From assembly GCA_022496805.1 (NCBI GenBank), contig CM040103.1, positions 6,590,001 through 6,654,000 of the forward strand: a stretch of 64,000 nucleotides of DNA, in the 5' to 3' direction. The stretch comes from Pohlia nutans (Eukaryota; Streptophyta; Bryopsida; Bryales; Mniaceae). Positions 24,845 through 36,957 of this stretch are shown here, piece after piece. The notes beneath the pieces are model-generated. The model made no database searches. It saw only the letters and a program-made list of their open reading frames with translations, and had not been told where the DNA came from. Both the position numbers and the translations under genes were made by a program. How positions within the stretch are numbered: position 1 is the stretch's first letter; each line of letters begins with the position of its first letter.

Positions 24845-25048
24845 CTGTAATCTTGAAATCAAAGTGGGGTACATTAGGTCAAGGATAACTCTATTGAATT
24901 TCAAAGCATTTTTCATTCATCGAAATAGGGGACACAGGAAAGGGGATTTTGCATGGATTGCGTTTTGGCAATGACACTAGTGCTCGTTTACGGAACAAAA
25001 GTTGATGGTAATGTTTTAACGAATAAGTTTTGATGATGGTTTGGGCAG

Positions 25049-27337
25049 GAGGTTACTTATTGAGTAGCAATCAAAGGGAGGCATCACAGCTGATTGCAGA
25101 TCTTTCCACTTCTACTTCCTCTTCACAAGAAGCAGCGCAATTTACTGTCAACTGGTTTGGACATAGAATTTCTCTTTCTGAAAGATCTCCGGGGTAAGTT
25201 CAACCAGGGGCCCATTGATAGTTCCTTATTTATGTTTATCCTAAAAAATTACATGATTCTCTAATTTAAAATATTTCTTGTCCTCAAAAGTTACAGAAAA
25301 ATTCACCAAAAACGAATTAAGCCTAAGTTGTACTGTAACGACACAGGCCATACTAGATTTTGGTTTTGGGCTAAATAGTTTTGGGTAACTAAGTATCGAT
25401 CACCATATAACAAGGCTCTCAGTACAATTCAAAAATTAGACAACATCACAAAGAAAGTCTTTCCGATGGGAGGTCTCTCTATGGCCAAAAGGTTAGGTTT
25501 CTCCACAATATATGAGGAGGCGTTTGTATGATCATAGGGATGATTCTTTGGGGAAAAGATTTTCTTTATGATGCAGTCTGCTTTTACTGAAAATCCTTAC
25601 ATTCTCATTATATTGCTGTCTAAAGAAGAAGCAATGTTAATTTGCTTGGACTGTATTATGCTGTAAGAATTGATTTGTGTGTTTGGTGCATTGCAGGTAC
25701 ATGTACTTTCTGTTGCTCATGGCAGCAGGTTTTGCTCTCTTTGTGAGCGAGGAGGCACTGAATGTTTGGGTGCGTCTCTCCTACTGGTATACTATTAACC
25801 CCTAAACGTCCTCACCCCTCTCCAAATTCGGCAGTTTTGCAAAGATGCATCATAAAATGCAACGCAGAGGGATATTTTGAACTTGATGTATGAATAAAAG
25901 TTGTACATTATAAATTTTAGATTCTATCCATACGGTTGGATCTGCGATTGCTATCACCAATATTTTTGTATGAATTTTGAAACTTGAAATTGAAAATTCT
26001 TTTGTAATTTGATTACAAATAAGATATTGACAATTTGTACATGAAATTTGTTGTGATTGGTTGAAATGTAATACTCTAAGTGTTGTGATTTTTGGAGATT
26101 TTTTGTTTGCTTAATTTTATGAGTTGACTTTTTTAAGATCACTTTTACACTGAAATCTTCCAAATTTTGGGTGAATCACTACAACATGAAATGAGACATA
26201 GAAATTTCACAAATCATCCCCTTTCTAATCGGATCACACATGCATGAAGCTAACTTCTCATAAAATATAGAATAAAAATTCCACACTGCAAAAAATCAAT
26301 GATGGATGAGAAATCTGTGTTTGCTTCTGTCCATCGTCCACATTCTGGACGGTTGGACGTTTAGGGGTTAAAGATCAACATGCCTCTTCAATACGTATAC
26401 ATACATACATACATGCATACACCTTAGTTTGTAGTGATATTTCTTTTTTTGTGAAAGTGAGATTTATAATTCGTGTGCAAGTTTTGAATATCCACAAACA
26501 CAAGCTCTCAGTTCCTGAGAGACCTCTCTCAAAGTGCTGAAATGTCTGCAGGTTGGTGGAACCTTGGGACGTCTTTTAATATGGAACCAATCTCGAGACG
26601 CCTTTATGTCATCAATATCAGCCAATCTGCCATACATTGCCTCCACTGTATTATGGGTCTACTGGTAAGAAAAGGCGTCTACTCGCTTCTCGTATGTTAT
26701 ATTTCTGTAGAGCTTCTGTACACTTTGACTCGCATATATCAAATATTTGGTAATTGAAGTGAAAGAATCTCCGTCATACAGAAATGTGGTTACGTTCTTC
26801 CCTTTATATGTCTGTATCTTTGAGATGAAAATCGCTCTGTAGCATAGAATCATCTGATCTTTCTTTGGCCTCTTTATGATACTTGAGTTGCCTTATCAAT
26901 TTTTGGTCTAACAGTGTCTTGCATGTCTCAGGGGCAGTGATCTCAGAACCAGTTTATGAACATTGTGCGACCTCCCACATAAATGGTATCTACTTTTACT
27001 ACCCAGGGCATACAATACTCACGATACCTCTATAATATCCGAGAATACCCTTGTTATATTAAGGTGATACCATGATGATATCCGTGGATATCACCTCATG
27101 AAGTTGCTACATTTTTATATCACGATGAGCATTCTTGCTACATTTCAATTTTCTTTTCATTTTCTTTCTTTGTATGTTTAGCAGCTCCATTTTTTGGGTA
27201 GAAATCCAGCTAATTTTAGCCAGTTTTGACCAGTTTTGAGATCACTGCTCAGGGGAGTTTGCATCAGGGATATGGTGCCCTTTTATGCAGGTCAACAAGC
27301 TACCAAATCTGGAACTGGGAACTTAATACGCGAGAAG
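25049..27337 (+). CDS. Partial conserved polytopic membrane protein, possibly DedA/VTT-like; 5' and 3' parts missing
   Basis: Four exons join in frame: 25049-25193, 25697-25769, 26552-26664 and 27253-27337. Each is bounded by AG and GT. The peptide runs GGYLLSSNQREASQL..., then SPGYMYFLLLMAAGFALFVS, EEALNVWVGGTLGRLL, NLPYIASTVLWVYWGVCIRD and MVPFYAGQQATKSG. Two strongly hydrophobic segments are visible. I recall plant plastid-type membrane proteins of the SNARE-associated/DedA-like group with this order (ALNVWVG.., STVLWVYWGVCISDM.PFY), but I am unsure of the family name. After AAG|gtgcct at 27337 the expected continuation is not found: the sequence turns into low-complexity A-rich DNA and then another gene, so the 3' half is lost or moved. 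No N-terminal exon or start was found, and two MITEs lie upstream. The second intron carries a TTAA-flanked MITE. Probably a truncated gene. Confidence 0.55.
25799..26367. mobile_element. TTAA-flanked MITE, copy D (569 bp), inside an intron
   Basis: Ends are CCCCTAAACGTCC and the exact inverse, with TTAA on both sides (25795-25798 and 26368-26371). It sits in the intron between the exons ending at 25769 and starting at 26552. Confidence 0.75.
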
Positions 27338-27725
27338 GTGCCTCTTTCTCCTACACTGCAAGCTTCTGGTATGGGAACGGCAAACGGGAACGAAACCACA
27401 GTGAGGGAACGCCGCAAGGGAATGGGCGGGTGGGCAGTGAGGCGCAAGTCCTCAAAAAAAAAAAAGATAAAGTAAAAAATCAGAGATTACTTATCTGATT
27501 TTTTACTTTTTCTTATTTTTTCTTTGTTATTTAACTTAGAGGCGAGGTGCGCCCTCCCGCCTTTTTCGCAGCCTTTTGCGCTGCGTTCTCAACCTGTGCA
27601 ACTCGCAGGGATGTTGCTGTGAGCTTTTGTGAGGAAGGGATCTGCACCATATTACTACGGTGCAAGCTCACCCGGAGAAGGCTCTTACGAGCTAGATTGC
27701 CACGAAAAAAGGTAAGTCGCTGGCG

Positions 27726-28421
27726 ATGCAGGAAGTCGTTGAGGAGACGAGGAAGGCCATAAAGGCGCTGGAGCAGACCATGAAGGCGATGGAGCAGACC
27801 GTTATGGCTAAGGTCGACGAAGCCTGCCAAGAGATACGGAGAGATGCCCAAGAGGCACGGAGACATGCCCAAGAGGCACGGAGAGAGATGGAGCACCTTG
27901 CCAATCGAGTCCAGAAACTCGAGAAAGAGGTAACCTACAACAACCCTAATTTTTGCTAACCCTAATTTTGGAGACTCGGATAATTGTTTCCAGTGATGAA
28001 TTTTTTTGTGTGTGTACAGGTTCTTGCCCTTAGGAACGAGAACATGGAATTGAAGACTTACATGAAGAGGGGCCTTGAGCTTAGGAACAAAGTGAAGAAA
28101 CGGGTGGCTTTGACTTTGGCCCGGGTCGCAGTGGAGAGATCGTTAGGGAGGAAGAAAGAGGAGGACGAATCATGGTCTGCTTTCTTTGATGGTTTGAGCG
28201 ACTCCGAATGGGAGACGGTCGGTATAGTGAAAAAAACCGTTAAGAACCTGTTGGCGGACAGGGCATATCAATTCAATGAATCGATACACAATAATCCTCA
28301 CTATACCGACCGTCCCCTATTCGGCTTCGCACCTGAAGAAGTGGTGGGTAGTATTGCAGCCATGCGGCCAGGGTCCCTACGTGCCGCATGGGAGGATATT
28401 TTTTTTTCTAGCTTTCAATAG
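27726..28421 (+). CDS. Two-exon coiled-coil protein (201 aa), unknown function
   Basis: Exon 1 (27726-27929) ends GAG|GTAACC and exon 2 (28020-28421) follows tgtgtacag; the frame is continuous. The N-terminal 68 residues are a long amphipathic helix (IKALEQTMKAMEQTVMAKVD; QEIRRDAQEARRHAQEARRE) with internal EARR(H/E) repeats, predicted coiled coil. The C-terminal part is acidic-to-neutral and globular-looking (ESWSAFFDGLSDSEWETVG, FGFAPEEVVGSIAAMRPGSL). I do not recognise the family. The frame ends soon after a run of nine T at 28399-28407. A neighbouring frame continues there for about 25 codons (LAFNRKVSDEVFKAEVDYAK..., stop at 28495-28497) with similar codon use, so a one-base change in the T run may have shortened the protein. 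Composition is GC-richer than the surroundings. Confidence 0.6.
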
Positions 28422-28499
28422 GAAAGTCTCAGATGAAGTCTTCAAGGCGGAGGTGGATTATGCGAAGGACCAAGAGAGGATCCTGGGCCAAGAATAGGT

Positions 28500-29073
28500 G
28501 AAAAGGTTTTTATTTGCGGAGTTTTATCCTTTTAGTCTTTAGAAGCAGCTCTAGTGGGGCTCGGTTTTGCGTATACTGTGGCGCTTGGATTTGTCGATGA
28601 TGATGGATTAGAGAGTACAGTCTTGACTACAGTTCCCTGGTTTACTTCGTTTTAGTTTGCCTTGGTAGTCTGTTTTTTTTATTTCTATTTGGTTCCTCCC
28701 GTAGAAGTTTTCACCATATATGCAAGAAAGATTTCTTCGTCCCTTGCCCAACAATGTTAGCTCACCTTGACTCATGTTAGAATAAAAAAATTATATTACC
28801 AAAGTTGATTTTCTTCTAATGCCATGAGATAAGTATGTTACTTAAGCTACCTTCACACCTGGCGTTACGTAACTCCTGAAGAGCGGTAGTAGCGGAAAAA
28901 ATGACGGTGCTCACACCATCGTTCTGATCCGGAGAAATTTTCATTTGGTGAGTGGTGCCCTTAAGGGGTCCTCATGAGGCCCCAACCCTAATTTTGCAGG
29001 CGGAGGGGACGGCGTTCTATTGAGCAGTGAATTCACGGCATCCATATTTAGCTCCACGTTTGTGCCGACTTAA
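28500..29073. other. 3' flank of the coiled-coil gene
   Basis: Probably 3' UTR and intergenic sequence. 'ctagtggggctcggttttg' at 28550 recurs at 29182 inside the TTAA-flanked element. No further gene is supported. Confidence 0.4.
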
Positions 29074-29365
29074 CCCCTAAAGGACCATAAGGCCACCAGG
29101 TGGCTCCTGTTTTTTTCAGTGATTTTGAGTAGGTTTTATGTAGATTCGGCTCGGTTTTGTTATTTTTAATTTAATTTTGAATCTAGTGGGGCTCGGTTTT
29201 TATGTTGGTTTTTTGTTATTTTTAATTTTATTTTGAATTCAACATATGTTATATTCTTCACTAATTCCAGTGATATAAAATCTGGTCCCATTCAAATTAG
29301 AATTTTCAGAATATGATTGTTTAAACTTGTCATTTTAAAACCATGAATCCTTGGTCCTTTAGGGG
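29074..29365. mobile_element. TTAA-flanked MITE, copy E (292 bp)
   Basis: Perfect inverted ends CCCCTAAAGGACCA, with TTAA at 29070-29073 and 29366-29369. Internal 'ttcactaattccagtgatat' matches the diverged copies B and I in opposite orientation. Confidence 0.8.
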
Positions 29366-29389
29366 TTAAGGCGGGATGCTTGCATCCAG

Positions 29390-29486
29390 CAATATTTTGT
29401 CCCACCGTTAATGCCCATCAATTTGATACTTCTCTAGACCATCCTCCTGATGTCACATTCATGCCTACTGCATTTCCAGCTGAGGG
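29390..29486 (+). CDS. Possible isolated exon (unknown protein)
   Basis: A 97-nt open stretch lies between a gcatccag acceptor and a GAGGG|gtgagt donor. It encodes IFCPTVNAHQFDTSLDHPPD followed by VTFMPTAFPAEG, which looks like real protein. I do not know the family. A second exon-like frame is at about 30721-30818 (after ttcaccag; VQEGQLKEGFYAECTTLLHG), but its phase does not fit directly, so an exon is missing between them or the gene is decayed. Confidence 0.3.
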
Positions 29487-31348
29487 GTGAGTACTGCTCC
29501 GTGTATTCTGCGACTAGTTTGAGTATGTCGATCATACTCTGCTCTGTTTAGGTCTCTACTCGTCTTCCTTCATTTCGAAATCAGAATCTTGAACATGTAA
29601 GCACGTTCATGCATCATGTTATCTTGAGCTTTGCCGGTCGTACTCGTACATGCATGTTGGTATGCCTTTTCTTTTCTAACGCTAATAATTTAGCTCTCAT
29701 CCAACTGTGATGAAACTTGGATCTCACTCTGCTGGTGACCCTGTAGAAAAGCCCACACCAAAGGACATTGCAATGTTTGGTTCTTTGATGTAGATCATTA
29801 ATTGCTTTTTTAATTTTTTTGACATATCTTAATTTCAAATTATAATCCATTAGCAGTGATACACAAGATAATTGTTTGTTTAATTGTACTGTGTATGCTT
29901 TTTAATTCTTTGCGAAGCTGTCACATGGGAAATTACATCATCTTATGGTTTATAAGAACCACAGCATTTTATGTTAAAAATTCCATTTGAATTGTCAATA
30001 CTAAAAAATTATTCAACTACAATTTACTATAAAAACATTCGACTTGAAGTATAAATTTTATTCATTTAATTTAATTTTCACTAATGCCTCAAAATGCATA
30101 GTCGCAGGGAATATCTTTTAACGGCTACGAAATCAAGGAATTTCAGTAATTCCGATTGGTCGATTTTGTACAGGAAATTTTAAATTAGTGAATCCATTTC
30201 AAAAAGAGTGATAAAAGTAACACTCTGGAACTCATGCTAGAGCGGCGTTTTGGGTTTTGGAAACACTGTTGAGCTCATCAGTGATTAATTCTTCTCTAAC
30301 GGGTCATGTGCACTCTTTTAACGACACGCATGTAGTTTTTTCTCTTTGATGGCCATTGACTGCATTTTGATTAGTCGCTGTTCTTTGGTTCGAGTGGTTC
30401 TAAGAAAATTTGGAATCATTCCCATGTTTTGATTCTGAAACTACAAGGCCGCCCTAGCACTAGTTATAGAATGTTATTTATATCTTGGAAATATACCTCT
30501 AAAGTTTATGTGTATATGTCCCAATGCTGAGAAGCGGTAGTTAAAAATTTGTTTTCCAATCAGTCATCTTTACGAAATGAGATATTTTGTTTCTACTGAT
30601 AACACTACCAATAATCATATTTTAATGTTCAAAATATATTTGATAATCAGATTATGAATATATATTCTATCAATTGCCGTTGTCTTTAGTAGGCTATATC
30701 TCAATCATGATGTTCACCAGGTACAAGAAGGCCAGCTGAAGGAAGGTTTTTATGCTGAGTGCACAACTCTGTTACATGGCTTTCCTATCAAGATTGAGAC
30801 GCTTTCTCCCGTTGGTTAGGGACCTTGGTCCTGATTTCTTTAGAAGAGATTTAAGTTCTAGGTCATTCTCTTCAGTGTTCACTTGTTTATTGACATGAAT
30901 TCAGATGGTTCTACAATCTTGTTATTAATAGAATCTTGAGGATGATCTCAGATTATTTGCAATTGCTTTGGGAAGTAAAGCGATACATCTGTTAAAATGG
31001 TGTAACGTTGGTCTAGAAATGGTCCCAAGAAAAGGTTAAAAAATGCACTCTCCAACTTCTCTTACAGGTAAAGAGGTCGGTTAATCTTAAAATAGGTGGG
31101 AAGCATATGTAATTAAAATTTATGTTGTGAATTTGACGGAAGTACATGGTACTCTGGGTGTTTCAGACAAGCAGGGGAGCGGCGCCAGTTGCTATACCCA
31201 ATCATCTTCGAGTCAGGGGGGATATCATATCCGGTAATTATGTGTACATGATGCTCAGGGTAAAATTACTCTATAGTCTTTTCATCAGCAATTTCAAAAA
31301 GATATGGTGGTTCCTTCAACGTGATGAGAGTTAATAGAATGGATAATC

Positions 31349-32478
31349 AAATTGAACCTAGACAACGCCGACTGGGAGAAAGCAATTCTTGAGTTCCAAG
31401 GCTGTCGGGACATCTTGAAATTTTCAAAGAAAGGTATTGAGAAGGAGGTTTTTGATTGCCTGCTTGTTTGGGTCGATCTTCCACTGGCGAAGCTATACCA
31501 GTGTCGCAAAAAGTCTTTCTTTCTGGCAAGTGAGATTTGGGAGGAGATGGAGAAGGCGCTGGTTTGTATCAGCAAATTTGTGGCCGGCATTGAAGAAATC
31601 CGCATTGATACCGTTTAGCAAGTCTGTAGCAGAATTCATACTAATTCAATCTGAAGTTCAGTTTCACCTTTTGAAGGCTTTAATTATATGAACATGCCTG
31701 CAAAATAGGTGACTCTAATGGTGTGAAGATGAGTTAACCTTGGATATTTTGACTGAAGCTTGTGACAGGATGGAGTTCGACCCGGGGACAAAAATTGACC
31801 TGAAGACGGAGCTCCTCCTGAATGAGTCTTACGCAGAATGATGCTCTTGAACTTGAAAGAGAAATGAAGTAAGCTAAGGCCTTCGTCAAATTTTTATTTT
31901 TAAACTCTTACCTACTACACTATGGCCGTCCAAGTCGAGAGGCCATGGGATTGAGAGTCCAAACTTTGTTGAGAGTCCAAACTTTGTTGAGAGTCCAAAG
32001 AAATCTACTGAAAATAGGCATAAAATATAGTTTTCATTTTTTATGAAAGAAATCGACGGCCTCTCGACCATAGTGACGGGTCTTGCAAAATGTAGGACCC
32101 AAACTTCTTCTCGAGAGGCCGTCACCTTGGTCAAAAAGTGTTGCCATGTAAGCATTTTGAAGGTCCACGACCTTTGGACTTTGGCCTCTAGTGTGAAGGG
32201 TCGAGAGGCCGAAACCATGGTTTCTTGCAATTTGATTGGTGGAAATCGACGGTCTCTCGACCTTTAGCCATAGTGTGAAGCGGCCCTTATAAGCGCAATC
32301 GAGACAAATCTTCACAACTCAAGTATGTTGAGGAGCCACCGAACACGCTCATGAGACTCGAACAACTTGAGAAATCGCAGCTGCTTTCGTTTAAGCGAGA
32401 TGTTCTTGTTCAAGAATCAGCAGGAGCAGGAAGTTTTGGTCGATGAGATGGAGATGGATCCACAAAACGTGAAGTTAT
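31349..32478 (+). pseudogene. Decayed gene fragments of unknown function, interrupted by a MITE
   Basis: A continuous frame from 31352 to 31618 encodes LDNADWEKAILEFQGCRDIL... and ends IEEIRIDTV. A second piece at about 31747-31869 (MEFDPGTKIDLKTELLLNES) has a stop and a frame change. A third at about 32290-32430 (SSQLKYVEEPPNTLMRLEQL; EKSQLLSFKRD) lies directly after a MITE (31911-32286) with TTA duplications. The pieces are charged and helical. An exon-like frame at 31168-31230 may also belong. The in-frame stops and frame changes suggest a pseudogene. No family was recognised. Confidence 0.35.
31911..32286. mobile_element. PIF/Harbinger-like MITE, copy 2, inside a gene fragment
   Basis: Nearly identical internally to 24201-24562, except for a small direct duplication of 'actttgttgagagtccaa'. 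The right end GAAGCGGCCC is intact; the left end is degraded before CACTATGGCC. TTA flanks both sides (31908-31910 and 32287-32289). Confidence 0.75.
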
Positions 32479-32710
32479 ATTGATAATTAGTCTTTGTTGA
32501 CTTTATGATTTCTTTGACATATAAAATTAAAGCATACTCGTGATTAAAGAGTTTATTTCTCTTCATGAGTCTCTTTAATTGAAGCATATTAATGAAGAAA
32601 TCAACGTGTGAAGTTTGATTAATTATATGTTTCTTTGATAGCCTGTTTTGATTGAGATGTGAAAATATTCAATTAAAAAAAAAGTAAAAAGTAAAATCTT
32701 ATATGCATGT

Positions 32711-33692
32711 ACAGTGGGGTCCAAGGTGGAATGGCGTTTTTGGTTTCGCAGTGAATTTTTTTTCAGTACTACCCACTTTGAAAGCCTCCCGAGAGCTCAA
32801 AAATTGGTATTTTACCACGAAAGTTTTACCAAAGACTTGTCTTTAAGTTAATTATATGTATGCCAAATTTCAAGGCCAAAAGATTCACCAAAAAAACGTT
32901 ATTCAAAATCTACCAACATTGGTAGTTATTCACTGCTGCCAACTTTGACAACCTCCCAAAGATTGATTGTTTTTTTTTTTGCCATGAAATTCTTGGAAAA
33001 AAAACCTCTTTATGTTAATAACATATGATAAAAATTTCAAGGCCAAAAGATTAATACAAAAAAAGATATTGACAATCTACCAACATGTGTAGTTGTGGGA
33101 AACAATGGGGGAAACTTTGCTACCAACTTTGACACCCTCCCTACGGTTGAGAAATTGTCTATTTACCATGAAATTTTTGGTACAACATGCTCTTTATGAC
33201 AAAAAAATTCATGCCAAATTTCAAGGTCAAAAAATCTATACAAAGAAAAATATTTACAATCTACCAATGTGTGTAGTTTCCCCCATTGTTTCCCACAACT
33301 ACACATGTTGGTAGATTGTTAATATCGTTTTTTGTATTAATATTTTGGCCTTGAAATTTTTATCATAATTATGTCATTAACATAAAAAGGTTTTTTTTCC
33401 TAGAATTTCATGGCAAAAAAAAATCAATCAATCTTTGGGAGGTTGTCAAAGTTGGCAGCAGTGAAAAAATTTCCACAGCTACCAATGTTGGTAGATTTTG
33501 AATAACTTTTTTTTGGTCAATCTCTTGGTCTTGAAATTTGGCATACATATAATTAACTTAAAGATAAGTCTTTGGTAAAACTGTCGTGGTAAAATACCAA
33601 TTTTTGAGCTCTTGGGAGGCTTTCAAAGTGGGTAGTATTGAAAAAAAATTCACTGCTAAACCAAAAACGCCATTCCACCTTGGACCCCACTG
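32711..33692. mobile_element. Modular foldback element 1 (TA target, CAGTGGGGT ends)
   Basis: The 982-bp element has inverted ends CAGTGGGGTCCAAGGTGGAA and a TA duplication (32709-32710 and 33693-33694), as in Tc1/mariner-type elements. Nearly the whole length is a giant inverted repeat. Each arm contains about three ~190-bp modules in direct order, each carrying 'ctttgacaacctcccaaag', 'aatttcaaggccaaaagatt' and 'aatctaccaacat.tgtagtt'. The hinge is near 33210-33290. No transposase is visible. Confidence 0.8.
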
Positions 33693-33706
33693 TACATCAT
33701 GTTTAA

Positions 33707-34247
33707 CCCCTAAATGACGGAGGGGGTAAGGGCAAAACATAAATGTGTTATAAAAAATTACTTCTTCAACTTTGATGAAGTTTGGTCCAAAAGAGAAGAT
33801 GAGGAGCTTGATGTTTAGTGATTATCCATATGGTCAAATATCGAAAAATAGCTTTTTATCATCTCATAATGAAATTAGAAGCATTTAACTTCAAATATTT
33901 ATAAGAATCACAAATTTTATTTTTAGAATTTGAAATTTTGTATGATTTTTTAAAACTCGACATTCTATTCTAAAATCAAAAATTGCAAATTTTTCAACGG
34001 AGAGAACATCATTACTTTCCCCAAATAGTAAGTTTTCCAACACTAGACAATGTAGAAGTGTTTTTCTTTGAAATTTCTCCCGGGTGGAGTTTAACTCAGA
34101 TTGACATGATTCAAATTGGGTTGGAAAGTAGACTTAATTACCTATTTAAAAATATTTTTTTATTTTCTATAAAAATGTTTTTTCTATTTTGAGCAACCCA
34201 TAAAAAAAGGGCAGAGACCATAAAATGATTGATCCGTCACTTAGGGG
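33707..34247. mobile_element. TTAA-flanked MITE, copy F (541 bp)
   Basis: Ends CCCCTAAATGACGGA and CCCCTAAGTGACGGA (inverse), with TTAA at 33703-33706 and 34248-34251. It starts only 10-15 bases after foldback element 1. Confidence 0.75.
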
Positions 34248-34251
34248 TTAA

Positions 34252-35485
34252 GGAATTTTTTTTCAAAATTCTTGTTTCTGAAATCAATTTTTGTACAACT
34301 CGTAATTCCATATACATCATATAAAGGCTTATTAGCACCAGAAATTTTAAAAAAAATAGCATAAAAAAGCTAACTACAATCACCTATGCCAAACTTAAAA
34401 TTTAGCCTTGGGCCTTGGGAATCAATGACACCAAATATAATTTTTAATTCAATATCAATTCTTTGATTCTATTAAAATTATTGGCTTTTTGGCTTTGCAT
34501 AAATATAAACAAATCTTTCAAAATGCATAGAGTTATTTTTCCTATAACAATCTTGTGAACATAAAACCATAACTAGGTCAAATGAACATTTTAATCACAC
34601 TTACCCATACAAAAGATCAACAGTCTTCTTCTTCCTTATACCATCAACAACTATGATACGTGTAGAGCTAAGAATTTACATAGATCAAGATTTCTACACA
34701 TTTTGAGGTTTAACCTTTAAGTGTTTATATAAATAAAAGTATCCTTTCCCATACTTCATAAACCCTAAATCCTAAATCACTATAGGTTCTTAGAAAGAAT
34801 ACTTATTTATACAAAATGGAGAGAAGAGGATTGACCTCACAACTTTTAAAGTAAGATTTTGTCAATTTTAAGAAATAAGGAATGAAAGTGCAGCGTTTAT
34901 TTTGGTGGAGTGAATAGGATGAGAACACCTAAAAAAAGAACAACTTGTGGGAGCCAAGGACGAGATTCCCAAACGTTTTCCGTAGCCCACCCGTGGGCCC
35001 CACCGGGCCCACCTGCAGTTTCTTGGGGTTGCCTGTGAAACTGGTGGGCAAGGCCCGGAGAAGAAAGGAATGAAAGTTCTCCAACAGTTGCCAGTACCCT
35101 AGCTATAACGCCATTGTTTCCGGTTCTAACAAATCCGTCCTGCAACTTGTCAATACTTAACCCTAAATAATTATAATTTAGTGAAATTAATCAAACAAAA
35201 TTGAGTAATTACTAGATTATTTAGTCGGATGATAATTTTTTAAGTAATTTGGTGATTGAAAATTAAATTATAAAATTTGTGAAATGTTCATAGCCTTGTA
35301 GATTTGATCTACTATATCAAATTTTATTTACTAAAAAATATTCTATATTTTTGAAAATTTTAAAATCTCAATGCTTCTAAATCGAGTTAACAAAAATCTA
35401 TTTTTTCTAAGTTTGGACACATGGATAATTTCTTCACATCATATTTAACATCCTTTCTGACATCAACTTCAATATAATGTATCAA
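34252..35485. other. AT-rich intergenic DNA with a GC-rich island
   Basis: A GC-rich patch at 34890-35150 is open on the minus strand (ATVGELSFLSSPGLAHQFHR...) and may be an exon of an unrecognised gene or a gene relic. The rest is AT-rich with no supported gene. Confidence 0.35.
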
Positions 35486-36034
35486 CCCCTAAATGTACAA
35501 GGAGCCTTGTAGAGCCATGTTTGGTTGATTTTCAGTCAAACACTGATTTTTACCTAATTCTTAATTTCAAATGAAAATTGTCCCAACTTAGAAATTGTGG
35601 GGGCTATCTTCTACTTTCTAGTACAACTCACCATTCTTCAAAATTGTTGAAATTGCGATTTTTATAGCACTTTAAAGCTCAAAACCCAAAATTCCAATAT
35701 ACACTTGAGAAAATGTTTTTCTATCAAATTTCTTAGTATGTAAACCTAAGAAGCATGCCACCTACACCTTATTGTTCATCACTATTATTTACATTTTTCC
35801 TAAAATTTTCATACTATTCTAAGCATTTTTTTAATTACTATGAATTTTACAAGAAAAACACTTTGAAATATCTTATAAATTTTATTTTTACTTAAATAAT
35901 TATGAAAAAAAATCATGGTAAATTGGTTTAACAATAAATTATATGAGAAAAATATCAAAACATATAACACATTTTAAAGTGTGAGGAATAAATGAGGTTT
36001 GACAAAGTAATTGTAGTCTGGACGCTTAAGGAAT
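35486..36034. mobile_element. Diverged TTAA-flanked MITE, copy G
   Basis: The left end reads CCCCTAAATGTAC after TCAA. The right end near 36034 is degenerate ('ggacgcttaaggaataagg'). Length and composition fit the family; the right boundary is approximate. Confidence 0.35.
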
Positions 36035-36183
36035 AAGGTAGGACATGCTAAAGTATTTTTGAATAGAGAGGGAAATATTTGATTGCTCAATGTATCCACA
36101 ATTAACATTATAGGGTGGAGCTCGTTTCAAAAGCTATGTCATTCCTAGTTCATGAGCAACCATTTCTCGACCTAATTCTACAA

Positions 36184-36294
<111 letters not shown>

Positions 36295-36957
36295 AATTTT
36301 GTAATGACAAGACCCCTTTCCTTTTTAAAAAGGTACTTTTGTTCTTCCTTTTATTCATATTAAAAACACACCAAAGATGTAGACTAGAAGGTTGATATAA
36401 CTTTCATGAATGAAGTCATGGTTATACAAATTTTCTCATAAAAAGTTTCCTCATTACTATAGCAAAGAATGAAGTCATAGAATTGAGAACATTTTGAACA
36501 AGGGAATGCTATATCACACTTTGCAAATCAAAGAGAAAGTATAGTGGAGTAAAATCATAATAATTAATTCTAAAAGTGAATAAATATTTCAATTTGAAGT
36601 TGAATTTTGTGGGACACAAATAAACAATAGTAAGGTTAATCAAAATTAAAGTGCAACATAAGCTATAAAGAATATGATGAAATTAAAGATGGCGATTTGG
36701 CTATAAGAAACGTTTGGTTGCATGACGACAATCCAAGATTTCCATATGTATTCATTTATCAACCTTTAGTTTGTCATTCCAACTCCCAATAGAAGACTCC
36801 ATATTCAAACAAGGTTGAAAATTTTGGCATTTCTCATTTGTCTTTTCATAAAAGTATACTTGAAAAATGTTTTGAAGTGTATAACGCGGCCAACAAACCT
36901 TACTATTTCTTAAAGGAATACTTAAGCGACTCCAAGAAAACTTTACTATCTCTTTAA
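36295..36957. other. AT-rich intergenic DNA
   Basis: No gene or clear repeat boundary seen. Confidence 0.5.

Noticed and set aside
27547..27904. Alternative frames over the coiled-coil exon
   Set aside because: They are arginine- or leucine-rich reflections of the EARR repeat; the frame from 27726 has coherent splicing to 28020.
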